The position numbers and the translations under genes were made by a program. Positions 63,078 to 64,000 of a DNA stretch of 64,000 bases are shown here, piece after piece. Source of the stretch: Paenibacillus segetis (GTDB lineage: Bacteria; Bacillota; Bacilli; Paenibacillales; Paenibacillaceae); contig NZ_BMFT01000001.1 of the NCBI RefSeq assembly GCF_014639155.1, forward strand, positions 930,001 to 994,000, given 5' to 3'. The notes below the pieces were generated by a model. It was not told where the DNA came from, ran no database searches, and worked only from the letters and a program-made list of their open reading frames with translations. Every line of letters starts with the position of its first letter. Within the stretch, counting starts at the first letter, position 1.

Positions 63078-64000
63078 ATGATTATGCACCAGTTTGAAGA
63101 GAGCGTATACCAATTAATTGTGGAAGCTTCAACGAAATTACCTGGAGATGTGCGTAGGGCTGTGAATCGAGGAATGGCTGAGGAGAACAGAGCAACACGT
63201 GCGGGACTCGCATTAGCTACGATTTCCCGTAACATAGGGATGGCCGAGGAACAAATTTCACCGATATGCCAAGATACAGGGATGTTGACCTTTATTGTGC
63301 ACACGCCTATCATGGTTAATCAGATTGAGATGAAACGAAGTATTCGTGCTGCAATCCAAAGAGCAACCAAAGAAGGAAAGCTGCGTCCCAATTCAGTAGA
63401 TTCACTCACAGGCGAGAATAGTGGTGATAATCTAGGGCCGGGCACACCTGTAATTCATTTTGAACAATGGGAGAATGATTATATAGATTTGCGGCTTATT
63501 CTAAAAGGTGGAGGCTGCGAGAATAAGAACATCCAATACAGCTTACCAGCAGAATTGGAGCATCTGGGTCGTGCGGGACGGGATTTGGATGGGATTCGTA
63601 AATGTATTTTACATGCAGTGTACCAAGCGCAGGGTCAAGGTTGTAGTGCCGGATTCATCGGCGTTGGTATCGGTGGTGATCGGACAACAGGGTATGAACT
63701 GGCGAAGCAGCAGTTATTTCGTGCAGTGGACGATGTCAATCCGATCGCTGAATTAGATCAGTTGGAACAATACATTATGCAAAATGCCAACAAACTTGGT
63801 ATTGGTACGATGGGATTTGGCGGGGAAGTAACGTTGCTTGGTTGTAAGATCGGTACTGCAAATCGTCTTCCGGCAAGTTTTTTTGTGTCCGTAGCCTATA
63901 ATTGCTGGGCGTTTCGCCGTCAGGGTGTAGAGATAGATGCGGTAACCGGAGAAATTAATACATGGATATATGAAAAGGGTTCAGAGGTATCTATGGATCA
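63078..64000 (+). CDS. Class I (iron-sulfur) fumarate hydratase, 3' end beyond window
   Basis: At least 307 residues are encoded from ATG 63078 (GAGAGGGGACC upstream) with no stop before the edge. Key segments: ICQDTGM (Cys64), KGGGCENKN (Cys147) and QGCSAGFIGVGIGGDRTTG (Cys189), the three ligands of the [4Fe-4S] cluster, and NCWAFRRQG. Hydrates fumarate to malate, matching the nearby mdh and citZ. Alpha subunits of split enzymes usually end near 280-300 residues; continuation here suggests a single-chain enzyme. Confidence 0.9.
   Translation, partial: MIMHQFEESVYQLIVEASTKLPGDVRRAVNRGMAEENRATRAGLALATISRNIGMAEEQISPICQDTGMLTFIVHTPIMVNQIEMKRSIRAAIQRATKEGKLRPNSVDSLTGENSGDNLGPGTPVIHFEQWENDYIDLRLILKGGGCENKNIQYSLPAELEHLGRAGRDLDGIRKCILHAVYQAQGQGCSAGFIGVGIGGDRTTGYELAKQQLFRAVDDVNPIAELDQLEQYIMQNANKLGIGTMGFGGEVTLLGCKIGTANRLPASFFVSVAYNCWAFRRQGVEIDAVTGEINTWIYEKGSEVSMD

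Noticed and set aside
63508-63756. 82-codon open frame in another phase near the right edge
   Set aside because: Shadow of the fumarase, which is open through the edge and carries all family motifs.

Overview
The window reads as Paenibacillus or a close relative in the low-to-mid-GC Bacillota. The evidence is an S-layer-homology (SLH) anchored secreted enzyme, LplB/YtcP-type sugar ABC transporters paired with YesM/YesN-type two-component systems, sporulation genes (yheC/yheD-type, ytrH, ytrI, ytvI) and Bacillus-like core synteny (ytoI-ytpI-ytrI-ytrH-dnaE, accD-accA-pyk, fxsA-ytvI-citZ-icd-mdh). I saw no rRNA, tRNA, CRISPR array, prophage or transposase gene. Gene identities come from motif recognition and gene order only; no database search was possible.

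Layout. 1-5.0 kb: the 3' part of a very large SLH-anchored protein fusing a metallophosphoesterase to a glycoside hydrolase family 8 domain, then a secreted bacterial-Ig (BIG2) protein. 5.0-8.0 kb (minus): an acyltransferase-3 membrane protein with an OmpR-type response regulator and its sensor kinase. 8.3-29 kb: a carbohydrate island. It holds a LacI-type regulator, a striking 34-bp perfect palindrome, an intracellular GH30 glucosidase and a 1075-residue phosphorylase of the GH94/149/161 type. These are followed by ABC importer 1 and two-component system 1, then (convergent) two-component system 2 divergent from ABC importer 2. The likely job is import and phosphorolytic breakdown of beta-glucan-type oligosaccharides. 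Neither importer has its own ATPase.

29-32 kb: a lipoprotein-type sortase beside a tiny secreted Lys/His-rich protein ending in an MPKTG sorting-like motif without a membrane segment, then a pyridoxine/HMP kinase and a HAD phosphatase. 32-38.8 kb (minus): a tightly packed operon of five different YheC/YheD-type ATP-grasp proteins plus one GNAT acetyltransferase, divergent from yheA. This array and the sortase pair are the most unusual parts of the window. 39-42.4 kb: a small membrane protein, an orphan acetolactate synthase large subunit and a YwiC-like membrane protein.

42.4-60.2 kb is core: ytoI, ytpI, ytrI, ytrH, dnaE, a PgpA/YutG-like protein, accD, accA, pyk, a thioesterase, fxsA, ytvI, then the TCA cluster citZ-icd-mdh with two cre-like sites upstream. 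60-64 kb: a small membrane protein, a stress-type short-chain dehydrogenase, an unknown secreted protein, a YfbR-like HD nucleotidase and the 5' part of a class I fumarase that runs off the right edge.
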